Source: an uncultured Acidimicrobiales bacterium (GTDB taxonomy: Bacteria; Actinomycetota; Acidimicrobiia; Acidimicrobiales; SZUA-35). From it: 64,000 nt of DNA. Below the pieces are notes generated by a model. The model was not told the origin of the DNA, did no database searches, and saw nothing but the letters and a program-made list of their open reading frames with translations. Each line of letters opens with the position of its first letter. The first letter of the stretch is position 1. A program made the position numbers and the translations under genes. The stretch is from assembly GCA_937922805.1 (NCBI GenBank), contig CALAJV010000018.1:124001-188000 (forward strand), read 5' to 3'. Positions 16,695 through 24,764 of the stretch are shown one piece after another.

Positions 16695-18692
16695 CTATTG
16701 TTGGAGTAAACCGGTTACGACAGGTTCTAGCTCCGGCGCTAGCGAGCGGGCATAGTCTCGGGTCAAGTGGTGGCTGTCTTGCATGATGATGACTCCATCG
16801 GCATCTTGTGGTTCACAGGTGGTCGGCTGACAAAGAAAATCGAGCGGGTCAACCGCCTGACCGTGACCAGCCTGCAAGAGTGCTTGGCGCTCAGCGGTGT
16901 AGATCGGTTCTCGATGAGCCTCTACCGTTGCTCTGTCGAGGCCACAATCGTCGTCTCGGAGCAAGCATTCTAGTGGATCACTCTCCCACCGGGCAATGTC
17001 ATGGAGGACCAAGAAGCTGATATCAGCCTTTCCCAATTGCGTGGCCAAATTGCGGTGACCATCTCGCCATGCGGCAATTTCGGAGTCAACTCGATCGACG
17101 TAGCTTTCAGACGCGCTGGCAACGACTAGATCAGGTTCGAAGCCTTCGATCGAGTTGGCCAAACTGTCCCGTAGGTCGCCGCAGGGTCCAACTTCCGGAC
17201 CGAGCGGTTCGGCCGCAAGAAGCGGGCAACTTCCGACTTGAAGCGCTACGACTCGGAGGTTGTTCGAATCGCCAATCGCGTCGAAAGTTGGCATCCAGTG
17301 AGCAGCGTGTGAGTCGCCAATGACAAGTATCGTTGCTTCTCCGTTCGCAGAACCGAAGACGCATCGCTGTTCGAACCCCGGCAAATCTGGCTGATAGCAA
17401 CCACCTAGATGCTCTGGCCAACCTTTTGCCGCAATGGCGGCTTCGGCAACGAGCGGATTGGTGAACACCCGAGATCGATAGAGGAACCCGCCTGCGATCA
17501 CTAGCAACGTCACACCGACCGGTAGCACGAACGCGATGAGCGCTTCTCGAGATAGCGGAGTCTGTGGAGTGGTTCGAAACGGCATCTCTATTACCCGGTA
17601 GCTGAGCACGGCGACGAGAAACGAGGCTCCAACAAGAAGTAGTGATGTTGGCCAATCCTCTCGTCCAACGACTTCCCGACCCAAAACAAGAACCGGCCAG
17701 TGCCATAGATACCACGAATAGGAGACGCGACCGATGAGTTGCATCATTGGCAGGGCAAGCAATCTACCGATTGATTGCGATTCGTCGACTTGTGCCACCA
17801 ACACAACTCCGGTGGCGACGACGGGAACCGCCGCCAACGGCCAAGGAAAGCGAACGACCGAATCGAACGTAGCTGCCGAGCCAACGATGACCGAGACTCC
17901 GATCGTCGCCGCCAAACCCCGGCTGCCTCCACGGGCTGTGGCCTTCGCAAAACCAAGCTTCTTCGGATATCGCGTCAGTTGTTCCCAAGCCAGTGCAATG
18001 ATTGCTCCTACTAGAAACTCCCAGGCTCGGCTGAAGGATTCGAAGTAGGCGCCCGCGTCATCGTTGTAACCAAGTTGCTCGCTTCTCGCCGATGAAAGAG
18101 CGATCAATCCAATCACTACTGCCATTTGAATCTTCGCCCGAATCTTGGCTGCTACCAGCCCAGCGAATACGAGAGGCCAGACAAGGTAGAACTGTTCTTC
18201 GACCGAAAGCGACCAGGTGTGTAGTAGCGCTCGATCTTCAACCCGGGCGCCAAAATAGCCCCCGCTGATGTCGGCGGCTTGTTCATTCGACCAATAGGTG
18301 GCCGCAGAAAGAGCTTCTCGAAGGGCATCATCCCAAACCAACGGGGATCGAACTATGAGCTGAACAATGGTTACGCCAGCGATCATTGCTCCGGCAGCTG
18401 GGAGGAGTCGCCGTGCTCGGCGCAGCCAAAATCGAACGATATTGATCTTGCCCGTTGTTTCAGCCTCGATTTGTAGCCCTCGAGTTATTAGAAACCCTGA
18501 CAGCACAAAGAAAACATCAACCCCGACGTAGCCCCCGCCGAATCCAGGAACTCCAGCGTGGAAAAGCACGACCAGGGTGACAGCTAGCGCTCGCAGTCCA
18601 TCGATGTCTGGGCGAAACCGTTGTCGGATCTGGGTTTGACCGCTCGACACAGGTTCTTGGTCCGACCCAGCAACGATTGCCGCCATCAACAT
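16695..18692 (-). CDS. OafA/YrhL-type membrane O-acyltransferase with SGNH domain
   Basis: A 665-residue two-domain protein. Residues about 25-385 form acyltransferase-3: RPDIDGLRALAVTLVVLFHAG holds the conserved Asp-Gly-Leu-Arg and His, YVGVDVFFVLSGFLI follows, and about ten membrane helices continue to residue 420. The C-terminal half is an SGNH hydrolase-like domain facing outward: block I ILVIGDSHAAHWMPTFDAI (about 470) and DSHHLTRDY near the end supply Ser and the Asp/His pair. These proteins acetylate extracellular polysaccharide, peptidoglycan or lipid-linked sugars. It stands alone with no sugar-transfer genes around it. Confidence 0.93.
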   Translation of the reverse strand: MLMAAIVAGSDQEPVSSGQTQIRQRFRPDIDGLRALAVTLVVLFHAGVPGFGGGYVGVDVFFVLSGFLITRGLQIEAETTGKINIVRFWLRRARRLLPAAGAMIAGVTIVQLIVRSPLVWDDALREALSAATYWSNEQAADISGGYFGARVEDRALLHTWSLSVEEQFYLVWPLVFAGLVAAKIRAKIQMAVVIGLIALSSARSEQLGYNDDAGAYFESFSRAWEFLVGAIIALAWEQLTRYPKKLGFAKATARGGSRGLAATIGVSVIVGSAATFDSVVRFPWPLAAVPVVATGVVLVAQVDESQSIGRLLALPMMQLIGRVSYSWYLWHWPVLVLGREVVGREDWPTSLLLVGASFLVAVLSYRVIEMPFRTTPQTPLSREALIAFVLPVGVTLLVIAGGFLYRSRVFTNPLVAEAAIAAKGWPEHLGGCYQPDLPGFEQRCVFGSANGEATILVIGDSHAAHWMPTFDAIGDSNNLRVVALQVGSCPLLAAEPLGPEVGPCGDLRDSLANSIEGFEPDLVVASASESYVDRVDSEIAAWRDGHRNLATQLGKADISFLVLHDIARWESDPLECLLRDDDCGLDRATVEAHREPIYTAERQALLQAGHGQAVDPLDFLCQPTTCEPQDADGVIIMQDSHHLTRDYARSLAPELEPVVTGLLQQ

Positions 18693-18807
18693 CCATCGGC
18701 AGATCTAGCCATCGCTCAAGGCCGGCAGTACCAACCGGCTCTTGTCAGGTCACACCTAGAGCTACTAGTGCCGAATTTGTTCGAATTGGGCCAGCTAGAT
18801 CAGCGCT

Positions 18808-19227
18808 TTACGTCCCGCATAGACCGTCAGAGCAGTCTTGATGCTCGCGGTACGCACTTGATTGACTCCCAAGTAGCGCTGAGATAGCGCTGCGGTTGCC
18901 CGAGAGAGCATGAAAGGCGCCTTTGGCCAAATGGGCTAGACCTTGCGTCTGCAACCTTCCAGCGAAGGTCCGGTGCCGTTCAAGGGCCCATAAACACATT
19001 ATGAACGCATCCGGACCGAACCAGGTCGCTCCAGCCTCCGAGACCACTACTAGCTCATCGCCAACCGGAACTAAGCCCCGAGCCCAGGAGGCCACCGAGG
19101 GGTCGGTGGCCTCAACGAATCGGACCGGAACCAACTGTTGTTGACTATGGATCCAATGCTTACACCTTCGGCAAAGTTCACAGTTGGGGTCGTAAATAAC
19201 CGTCAAGTTCGCAGGAGAGGCGAACAT
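18808..19227 (-). CDS. DUF393 thiol-disulphide oxidoreductase-like protein
   Basis: A 139-residue thioredoxin-like protein of the DUF393/DCC type. It starts LTVIYDPNCELCRRCKHW, where CELC is the CxxC active-site motif, followed by a third cysteine. Mid-protein SEAGATWFGPDAFIMCLWAL is the other conserved block. The C-terminus has two more cysteines (DCSDGLCGT). ATG at 19227 overlaps the TGA of the preceding membrane-protein gene by one base, so the two are translated together. Confidence 0.8.
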   Translation of the reverse strand: MFASPANLTVIYDPNCELCRRCKHWIHSQQQLVPVRFVEATDPSVASWARGLVPVGDELVVVSEAGATWFGPDAFIMCLWALERHRTFAGRLQTQGLAHLAKGAFHALSGNRSAISALLGSQSSAYREHQDCSDGLCGT

Positions 19228-19682
19228 CAAGCTGGAAGCTCAGTTGGCATGCCGCTTGGCGTTGGGGGCGGTGGCATCAGCATGGTCGGAGCTGGCGTTG
19301 GGACGATAGTTCGAGATTTGTGGTTCCGAATTCGCCAGAAAATCCCCATGTTTAGAAGGTGGATCACACCTAGAGATAGAACTAGAAGGCCGACTCGGCC
19401 AATCAAGTCGTTAAACGCTTCGATAGAACTCGCATAGGCGACATCAAGCCGGTACAGCAGAACTGCATAGCCCATGTTGAGCAAGTAAAAGCCAACGACT
19501 AACAGGTGATTTACCGCTTTTGCCATGTCGCGATCTTCAAAAACATCTCGTAGGAAGACGCCACCATTTGTCGAAAGCGTTCTAGCCAACCAGATGACTA
19601 GGCCAATCGCTATCACGATGTAAACGGCGTAGAAGCCAATCGCAGTACTGTCGGCGATTCCCGCCGCCACCAATTCATTCAT
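19227..19682 (-). CDS. Small integral membrane protein with proline-rich tail
   Basis: A 151-residue protein with three to four hydrophobic helices (about 15-35, 57-77, 92-112) and a proline-rich cytoplasmic or external tail (TPAPTMLMPPPPTPSG). No family recognised with confidence. It is followed directly by the DUF393 gene, and a pair of palindromes just upstream (19701-19747) suggests repression by a TetR-like regulator encoded elsewhere. Confidence 0.75.
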   Translation of the reverse strand: MNELVAAGIADSTAIGFYAVYIVIAIGLVIWLARTLSTNGGVFLRDVFEDRDMAKAVNHLLVVGFYLLNMGYAVLLYRLDVAYASSIEAFNDLIGRVGLLVLSLGVIHLLNMGIFWRIRNHKSRTIVPTPAPTMLMPPPPTPSGMPTELPA

Positions 19683-19700
19683 CTCGTGTCCTTTACGGTA

Positions 19701-19747
19701 TTTGAGCGTGTGCTCAACCTTGTATGTGGTTTAAGCATACGCTCAAA
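19701..19747 (-). promoter_or_regulatory. Twin palindromic operators upstream of the membrane protein / DUF393 pair
   Basis: TTGAGC-GTGT-GCTCAA (19702-19717) is a perfect inverted repeat; TTAAGC-ATAC-GCTCAA (19731-19746) is a close copy with one mismatch between arms. Centres are 29 bp apart and the first lies 20 nt upstream of the ATG at 19682. The layout resembles TetR-family operators. No TetR gene is in the window. Confidence 0.6.
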
Positions 19748-19801
19748 TATGTGGAGGTGTCAACCGCAGCACGATAGGTATTTCGAGCTATTCTCGGTTC
19801 G

Positions 19802-20401
19802 GTGATCAGTCCCCAACCAGAAGAGACTCGCAGCAATGACGTAGTGGCTAGCTTGGCCGTCACTCTCGATGGCTTTATATGTCGTCTCGATGGTTCAGTT
19901 GACTATTTGGAGAAGTACCCAATCGAGGATTTTGATTTCGACGCATGGGCGGATCGGATCGGAGCGCTCGTCATGGGCCGCACTACGTATGTGCAGACCA
20001 TCGGGTGGGGTTGGTTCTGGGGCGACCGTCCAACGTTGGTTCTCACCAGCCAGAGCGACCTGCCAGTGCCAGATGAGGCTAACGTCACGTTTGCTGACCA
20101 AGAAACTGGTCCGGCCATAACCGATTGGGTTGCCGCAACCCCGAAGAGAACATGGCTGTTCGGAGGCGGCAAAGTCATTACGGATGCGTTGTCGGCTGGC
20201 GTTGTTGACACGCTCGATTTAACCGTCATGCCAGAAGCCATTGGCTCTGGACTGCCGCTGTTCACCGACGCTTACGATGGCCCAATGAACTTGATTAAGA
20301 CGGTTCCGTACGTCAATGGCGCGGTGCGGTTGGTCTATGACACAACAAGTGTCTTTAGCGAAACCTCACCTCAGCACGAAACCGGAAAAGAGAGCCGCTA
20401 G
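19802..20401 (+). CDS. Dihydrofolate reductase / RibD C-terminal family protein
   Basis: A 199-residue YyaP/RibD_C-type reductase-like protein. The core ASLAVTLDGFICRLDGSVDYL, the DFDAWADRIGALVMGRTTYVQ block, LFGGGKVITDALSAGVVDTLDLTVMPEAIGSGLPLF and the C-terminal VNGAVRLVYD are the family's conserved pieces; GGGK contacts NADPH in relatives. It is probably an NADPH-dependent reductase of unknown substrate. GTG start at 19802; no good ribosome-binding site is visible. It converges with the flavoenzyme gene at 20412, ten bases away. Confidence 0.85.
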   Translation: MISPQPEETRSNDVVASLAVTLDGFICRLDGSVDYLEKYPIEDFDFDAWADRIGALVMGRTTYVQTIGWGWFWGDRPTLVLTSQSDLPVPDEANVTFADQETGPAITDWVAATPKRTWLFGGGKVITDALSAGVVDTLDLTVMPEAIGSGLPLFTDAYDGPMNLIKTVPYVNGAVRLVYDTTSVFSETSPQHETGKESR

Positions 20402-20411
20402 TTGACTGGCT

Positions 20412-21629
20412 CTAGATAATGGCCGTTTCGATGAAGGGATCATTATCAACAATTCGCTGATAACCGAGCGGAGTCAGATCCAGAGTTTGATAGCTCCCAT
20501 GGGTTATCAGTTCAGAGACTCCCCTCCCGGTAGCCGGCGACTGCTGCAACCCGTGACCTGAGAAGCCATTGGCGAAAATGAAGTTGGTTACCTCGGTATG
20601 AGGGCCAACTACGACGTTGTGATCGAGGGTGTTGTGGGCATAGTGGCCAGCCCATTGTGCGGTCACCTTGATTCGCTCAAACGCCGGGATCCGGTTAGCT
20701 AGAACAGGCCAAACCTTTTCCTCCCAGATGTCACCGTCCATAGCAAAGTCTTGATAATCAACTGCTGGATCGATATCCGGGGTACAGCCAGCCATATAGG
20801 CGTCGCCTTCGCTGCGAACGTGGACCCCGCTCGGATCAATTGTTAGCGGAAGATCTTGATCCAACGGTTCAGCCGCGTCGAACACGAAGGTGAATCGTTT
20901 CCGGGGCTCGACCGGTAGATCAAGTCCGGCCCACGCTGCTACAACTGCTGCTCTAGGACCGGCTGCATTAACTAGCTGGCCGCACGAGATGGTCTGGCCA
21001 GAGGCCAAGCGAACCGATTGCACTTTGTCAGCGGCTACTTCTACGTCAATGACCTCACCTTTCAAATACTCAATCCCGCCTTCTCGAGCTTTGCGCCGCC
21101 ACCAGTCGAACATCGTGCCCGAGTCGAAGTATCCCTCGTCGATCAGATTGTGGCTTCCGCATACGATGTCATCAACGTTATAAAATGGGTACTGAGTCCT
21201 AATTTGTTCCGGCGAGAGGATTTTGGTTCCGGCTCCGTGTTCAGCCTGAACAACTTGGTTCTCTCGAAGAGTTTTTGCGAACTCCTCGTCGCCGGCTAAG
21301 TACATGTATCCGTAGTGATTAACAAATAGTTCGGGGACTTCGGGATCTCCTTGGCCTACAAGCTCTTTGAAGTCTCGAACAAAGTCGGCGGCGAAACGCG
21401 ATATCTGGATGTTGAGCGGATTGGAAAATTGCTGACGCATGCAGCTATTAGTGTGCGATGTCGACGTGTTCTCAAACGACATGTCACGCTCGATGACAAG
21501 AGCTGTCCCGGTGAAATCAGGGTTCGCCGAAAGAAACCAGGCAACTGAAGAACCGATAATCGCGCCACCAACAATTACGACGTCGTAGGACGATTTCTGG
21601 GGCTCTTCACTTATTGGAGCGAGCTTCAC
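20412..21629 (-). CDS. FAD-dependent oxidoreductase, FOXRED1 / sarcosine-oxidase-beta-like
   Basis: A 405-residue DAO-family flavoprotein. FAD motif YDVVIVGGAIIGSSVAWFLS at about 15-34 and ERDMSFENTSTSHTNSCMRQQ following it; the C-terminal NFIFANGFSGHGLQQSPATGRGVSELI is the usual flavin-binding end. The SFENTSTSHT...RQQ segment and HGLQQSPA are typical of FOXRED1-like enzymes rather than D-amino-acid oxidase proper. GTG start supported by GAGGAG eight bases upstream. The electron acceptor and substrate are unknown. An ArsR-type regulator gene follows upstream on the same strand with a 107-bp gap. Confidence 0.88.
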   Translation of the reverse strand: MKLAPISEEPQKSSYDVVIVGGAIIGSSVAWFLSANPDFTGTALVIERDMSFENTSTSHTNSCMRQQFSNPLNIQISRFAADFVRDFKELVGQGDPEVPELFVNHYGYMYLAGDEEFAKTLRENQVVQAEHGAGTKILSPEQIRTQYPFYNVDDIVCGSHNLIDEGYFDSGTMFDWWRRKAREGGIEYLKGEVIDVEVAADKVQSVRLASGQTISCGQLVNAAGPRAAVVAAWAGLDLPVEPRKRFTFVFDAAEPLDQDLPLTIDPSGVHVRSEGDAYMAGCTPDIDPAVDYQDFAMDGDIWEEKVWPVLANRIPAFERIKVTAQWAGHYAHNTLDHNVVVGPHTEVTNFIFANGFSGHGLQQSPATGRGVSELITHGSYQTLDLTPLGYQRIVDNDPFIETAII

Positions 21630-21736
21630 TTTTCATTCTCCTCGTAAATCAAAGACGTAGATCAAAACGTTGCGGTTCGAACCGTCGCACGCCACGAGCG
21701 ACTCGAAAACTTCGAAAGTCAAGGGGCACCTGCTAC

Positions 21737-22060
21737 TTAAATGGTGGTGACCCACTCCATGAGCTGACGAATGGCTACTTCATTGCGGCGATAATAGACC
21801 CAACCTTTTCTTCGGGTGGCGATAAGTAGATCGGCATCAACTAGCACCTTCAGGTGACGTGACGCGGCGGGCTGGCTTACCCCTAGTCGGTCCACCACAA
21901 ACAAGTTGCATGCTCCGTGTTCGATTGGATCTCCGTGTTCCTGGGGCGGAAAGTTAGCAACTGGATCTTTGAGCCACTCAAGAATCTGGAGCCGGCGCTC
22001 GCTAGCGATTGCTTTTAATAGCTGTTCCCGCTCCAACAGAGGTGGAATCAGTTTCTGCAT
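21737..22060 (-). CDS. ArsR-family winged-helix repressor
   Basis: A 107-residue HTH_5 protein: ERRLQILEWLKD leads into the fold, LFVVDRLGVSQPAASRHLKVLVDADLL is the recognition helix and wing start, and RRKGWVYYRRN the wing. One cysteine (HGACNLF) lies ahead of the recognition helix; without the ELCVC motif, metal sensing of the classic type is not indicated. It is transcribed toward the FOXRED1-like gene, which it may control. A palindrome overlaps its start. Confidence 0.9.
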   Translation of the reverse strand: MQKLIPPLLEREQLLKAIASERRLQILEWLKDPVANFPPQEHGDPIEHGACNLFVVDRLGVSQPAASRHLKVLVDADLLIATRRKGWVYYRRNEVAIRQLMEWVTTI

Positions 22061-22073
22061 AACAACATTGTTA
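22060..22073 (-). promoter_or_regulatory. Candidate ArsR autoregulatory operator
   Basis: TAACAA-CA-TTGTTA is a perfect palindrome with six-base arms that abuts the ATG of the ArsR gene. Its position would block transcription or initiation of the regulator's own gene. Confidence 0.45.
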
Positions 22074-22208
22074 GCACGTTATGTCGTTATTCGCCTAGTG
22101 GAGCGCGACAAAACAATCTAAAAAGCTGAACCTCGAGTTCTTAAGCCGACCGCTTATCTCGCAGCGTTGGACGGAGTGCGAATCTGGTCGACCAAGGACG
22201 ACTAATTG

Positions 22209-22568
22209 CTATTGCCGGTCCGGTCGGCCGCTCGGAGGAGGATAGCCCCGGTATCGTTCGTCGAGCGGTTCGGTATTTCGAAGCGATTTTAGATAGGACA
22301 ACGCTTCTCGAACTGGAACTTCTTGACCTCGAGACAAAAAGACGACTTCTTCCCGCTGTATTCGCCGCATCTGCATCTCTGATGTCAGCTCTTCCCATTG
22401 GCGAATCGTGAGGAAGTTGAACCCGCCAAGCTTGCGGATTGCAATTTGATCGATTGGTTGCAGCGGTTCTTCAAATTCTGGAACTGCACCATTATACGAA
22501 CCTGGAAACAGGTCATCGTAGGGAGGGACGGGAGGCGGTGTGTCAGCCGAGTAGTTGTCTGAGTTCAT
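22209..22568 (-). CDS. Conserved-looking hypothetical protein downstream of amtB
   Basis: A 119-residue soluble protein with proline-rich ends (TPPPVPPYDDLFPG and YPPPSGRPDRQ) and a predicted helical middle (IDQIAIRKLGGFNFLTIRQWEELTSEMQMRRIQREEVVFLSRGQEVPVREALSYLKSL in pieces). No family recognised. ATG at 22568 lies inside the end of amtB (26-bp overlap), so it is likely co-expressed with the ammonium transporter, in the place where glnK is often found, though it does not resemble PII. Confidence 0.6.
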   Translation of the reverse strand: MNSDNYSADTPPPVPPYDDLFPGSYNGAVPEFEEPLQPIDQIAIRKLGGFNFLTIRQWEELTSEMQMRRIQREEVVFLSRGQEVPVREALSYLKSLRNTEPLDERYRGYPPPSGRPDRQ

Positions 22569-23946
22569 CTTCACTCAATCCATTGTTTCCGGCTGACTTC
22601 ATCGGCAGATCGTCGCTCTCAAGTAATACACCTTGTTGCTCTCGTTTCGGCGACACTCGCATGCCAACGGTTGCTTTGATCAAGAAGAAAACAATGAACG
22701 AGGTAACACCGACCCAAACGATGTTCACCGCGATGCCGAAGGTTTGGATCCCTAGCTGCTCAAAGTTTGAGCGGCCGAGCGCTGAACTGGGAGCGAAGAT
22801 GGCAACCGCCATCGTTCCCCAGGCGCCAGCGAATCCGTGAGCTGGAACGACTCCGAGCGCATCGTCAATCCGAAGCTTCAGGAGAAGCTCGTAGCCAACG
22901 TCATAGATGACCCCAGCGAAAAATCCAACACAAAGAGCACCCAGCGGACCAATTACGTCAGCCCCTGGCGTGATCGCAACCAACCCGGAAAGAGCCCCGC
23001 CAATCATTTTGCTAACGAGATCGATTCGATCTTCAACCAAATAGGCGTAGATTGAGGCGCCAAACAGCCCAGCTACACCAGAAAGGTTGGTAACGAGCAG
23101 GATCCGAGGAACATCAGCAGTTAGGCCAAGTGCGGAGCCTCCATTGAAGCCAATCCAACCGAACCAAAGGATGAGGGTGCCAAGAGCGGTGAGCGGAATG
23201 TTGGCAGACTCAAACACCCGGATAGAGCCGTTCGGCCCGAAGCGACCGATTCGAGGCCCGACCATGGCAACGCCAACTAGCGCCGCCCAGGCCCCCGTCG
23301 TGTGAACAACGGTTCCGCCAGCAAAATCATGGAACCCAAGACCCTCGAGCCAGCCTTCGCTCTCAGATCCTAAGAGCAAACTGCCCCATACCCATCGACC
23401 GTATAAAGGGTAGATCAGCAAACCAACAACGGCCGAGAAGAGAACGTAAGCCAGGAACGTTGTTCGCTCAACTAGCGAGCCAGAAATGATCGTGATTGCA
23501 GTCCCGGCGAAAGCCACCTGAAAAAGGAAGAACGTCGGCCCGGAAATGGTGGCACTTTCAACATCGAAAAGCCCCTCGAGAGCGAAGAAGCCCCCGCCGG
23601 CGAATTGGCTGCCAGACCCGAACATCACTGAGAAGCCGACGAAGAAAAACGCCATGCTGCCGACTGTCCAGTCCATAAGGTTCTTCATAGCTACGGCAGT
23701 AGCGTGGGCCTGTCGAGCCAAACCAACTTCGAACATCATGAAACCGGCCTGCATCATGAATACCAGGGCAGCGGAGAAAAGGATCCAAACCTCATCGATC
23801 GGATTCCCTAATTTGGAGGTTGGCAGCGCATCTTCGGAACGACGCAGAGCGAGCGCCAAAACGCCAGCGGCCACAGCCATTACAAGAAATAACGTGACCT
23901 TCCGCAATTGACGCGATCGGTAGGTTAGATCGTCGGATCTCGCCAT
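22543..23946 (-). CDS. amtB: Ammonium transporter AmtB
   Basis: A 467-residue Amt/Rh channel for NH4+/NH3, with eleven predicted membrane helices. The Amt signature is DFAGGTVVHTTGAWAALVG (about 205-223), and GGSALGLTADVPRILLVTNLSG and VVPAHGFAGAWGTMAVAIF carry conserved pore residues including the second pore histidine (AHG). A strong GGGGGAGGA ribosome-binding site precedes the ATG. No PII gene is adjacent; a small hypothetical gene overlaps the end. Confidence 0.95.
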   Translation of the reverse strand: MARSDDLTYRSRQLRKVTLFLVMAVAAGVLALALRRSEDALPTSKLGNPIDEVWILFSAALVFMMQAGFMMFEVGLARQAHATAVAMKNLMDWTVGSMAFFFVGFSVMFGSGSQFAGGGFFALEGLFDVESATISGPTFFLFQVAFAGTAITIISGSLVERTTFLAYVLFSAVVGLLIYPLYGRWVWGSLLLGSESEGWLEGLGFHDFAGGTVVHTTGAWAALVGVAMVGPRIGRFGPNGSIRVFESANIPLTALGTLILWFGWIGFNGGSALGLTADVPRILLVTNLSGVAGLFGASIYAYLVEDRIDLVSKMIGGALSGLVAITPGADVIGPLGALCVGFFAGVIYDVGYELLLKLRIDDALGVVPAHGFAGAWGTMAVAIFAPSSALGRSNFEQLGIQTFGIAVNIVWVGVTSFIVFFLIKATVGMRVSPKREQQGVLLESDDLPMKSAGNNGLSEDELRQLLG

Positions 23947-24073
23947 TCCTAAGGTCCTCCCCCTAGTAAACAGGCCACAAATGCGTACCTAAGTGACCAA
24001 GGTATCGGGTTCAGATAAACTTCACACAATGATCAATATGCAGCAACAAACGACCTATTGAGGGGCTGATTCT

Positions 24074-24754
24074 GTGGAAACGCCAGGCTTTAATTCAGAC
24101 AGTTTTTCACTAGTTCGACAGGGCTATGACACCGACGAGGTCGAAGCCTTCTTAGTTAGCCAGGCTGAGGCCTGGCATCAAGCCCTACGTCAGGCCGAAC
24201 AGCGAACCGCTCAGTTCCAGCTGGAACTGGAGAAGACGCAGCGTCGGGAAGCTGCTTTACTCAACGAGTTGAACTCGGCGACCAAAGCCAAAGAAAACAC
24301 AATGGCTGAAATAGAACAGGAAGCGGAGCTCAAGCGGGCAGAGCACGAGCTTACAATCAAGAAGCGTGCTGATGAAGTCGAAGCATCTATCACGGCTCAG
24401 CTGGCAGAAGCCGAAGCTAAGGCCGCCGGTCTAATACGACAGGCTGAACACGATGCTGCTGAGAGCCAAACTGAGCTTGAGAAAACTCGGACTTCGCAAC
24501 TAGCGGCTCTGGAATCGGAGCATCGGCGGACAACGTCACAGTACGAAAAAGCGGAAGCGAAGCTGATTGAGAGCATCAAAGATCTCAACACCATGCGTGT
24601 CGCACTGGTAGACGGCCTCCAAGCAATTGCCGATGGAGGCCTGACGAACGCAAAGGCAATTGACGACTTGCTCGACGAAATCGGTCTTGACTCAGACGAC
24701 CCAAAGTCTTCCCTGCTCGACAACGGTCTGGACGGACGTTCGGTAGACGGCTAG
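24074..24754 (+). CDS. DivIVA-domain coiled-coil protein
   Basis: A 226-residue cytoplasmic protein with a short DivIVA-like N-terminus (FSLVRQGYDTDEVEAFLVSQ, about 10-29, matching F..V.RGYD..EVD.FL) followed by an almost continuous coiled coil rich in Ala, Glu, Lys and Gln to about residue 175, and an acidic tail. Actinobacterial relatives (Wag31, SepIVA, Scy-like) organise polar growth or division. GTG start at 24074. Followed after ten bases by a flavoenzyme gene, probably without functional link. Confidence 0.82.
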   Translation: METPGFNSDSFSLVRQGYDTDEVEAFLVSQAEAWHQALRQAEQRTAQFQLELEKTQRREAALLNELNSATKAKENTMAEIEQEAELKRAEHELTIKKRADEVEASITAQLAEAEAKAAGLIRQAEHDAAESQTELEKTRTSQLAALESEHRRTTSQYEKAEAKLIESIKDLNTMRVALVDGLQAIADGGLTNAKAIDDLLDEIGLDSDDPKSSLLDNGLDGRSVDG

Positions 24755-24764
24755 ACATTCACCT

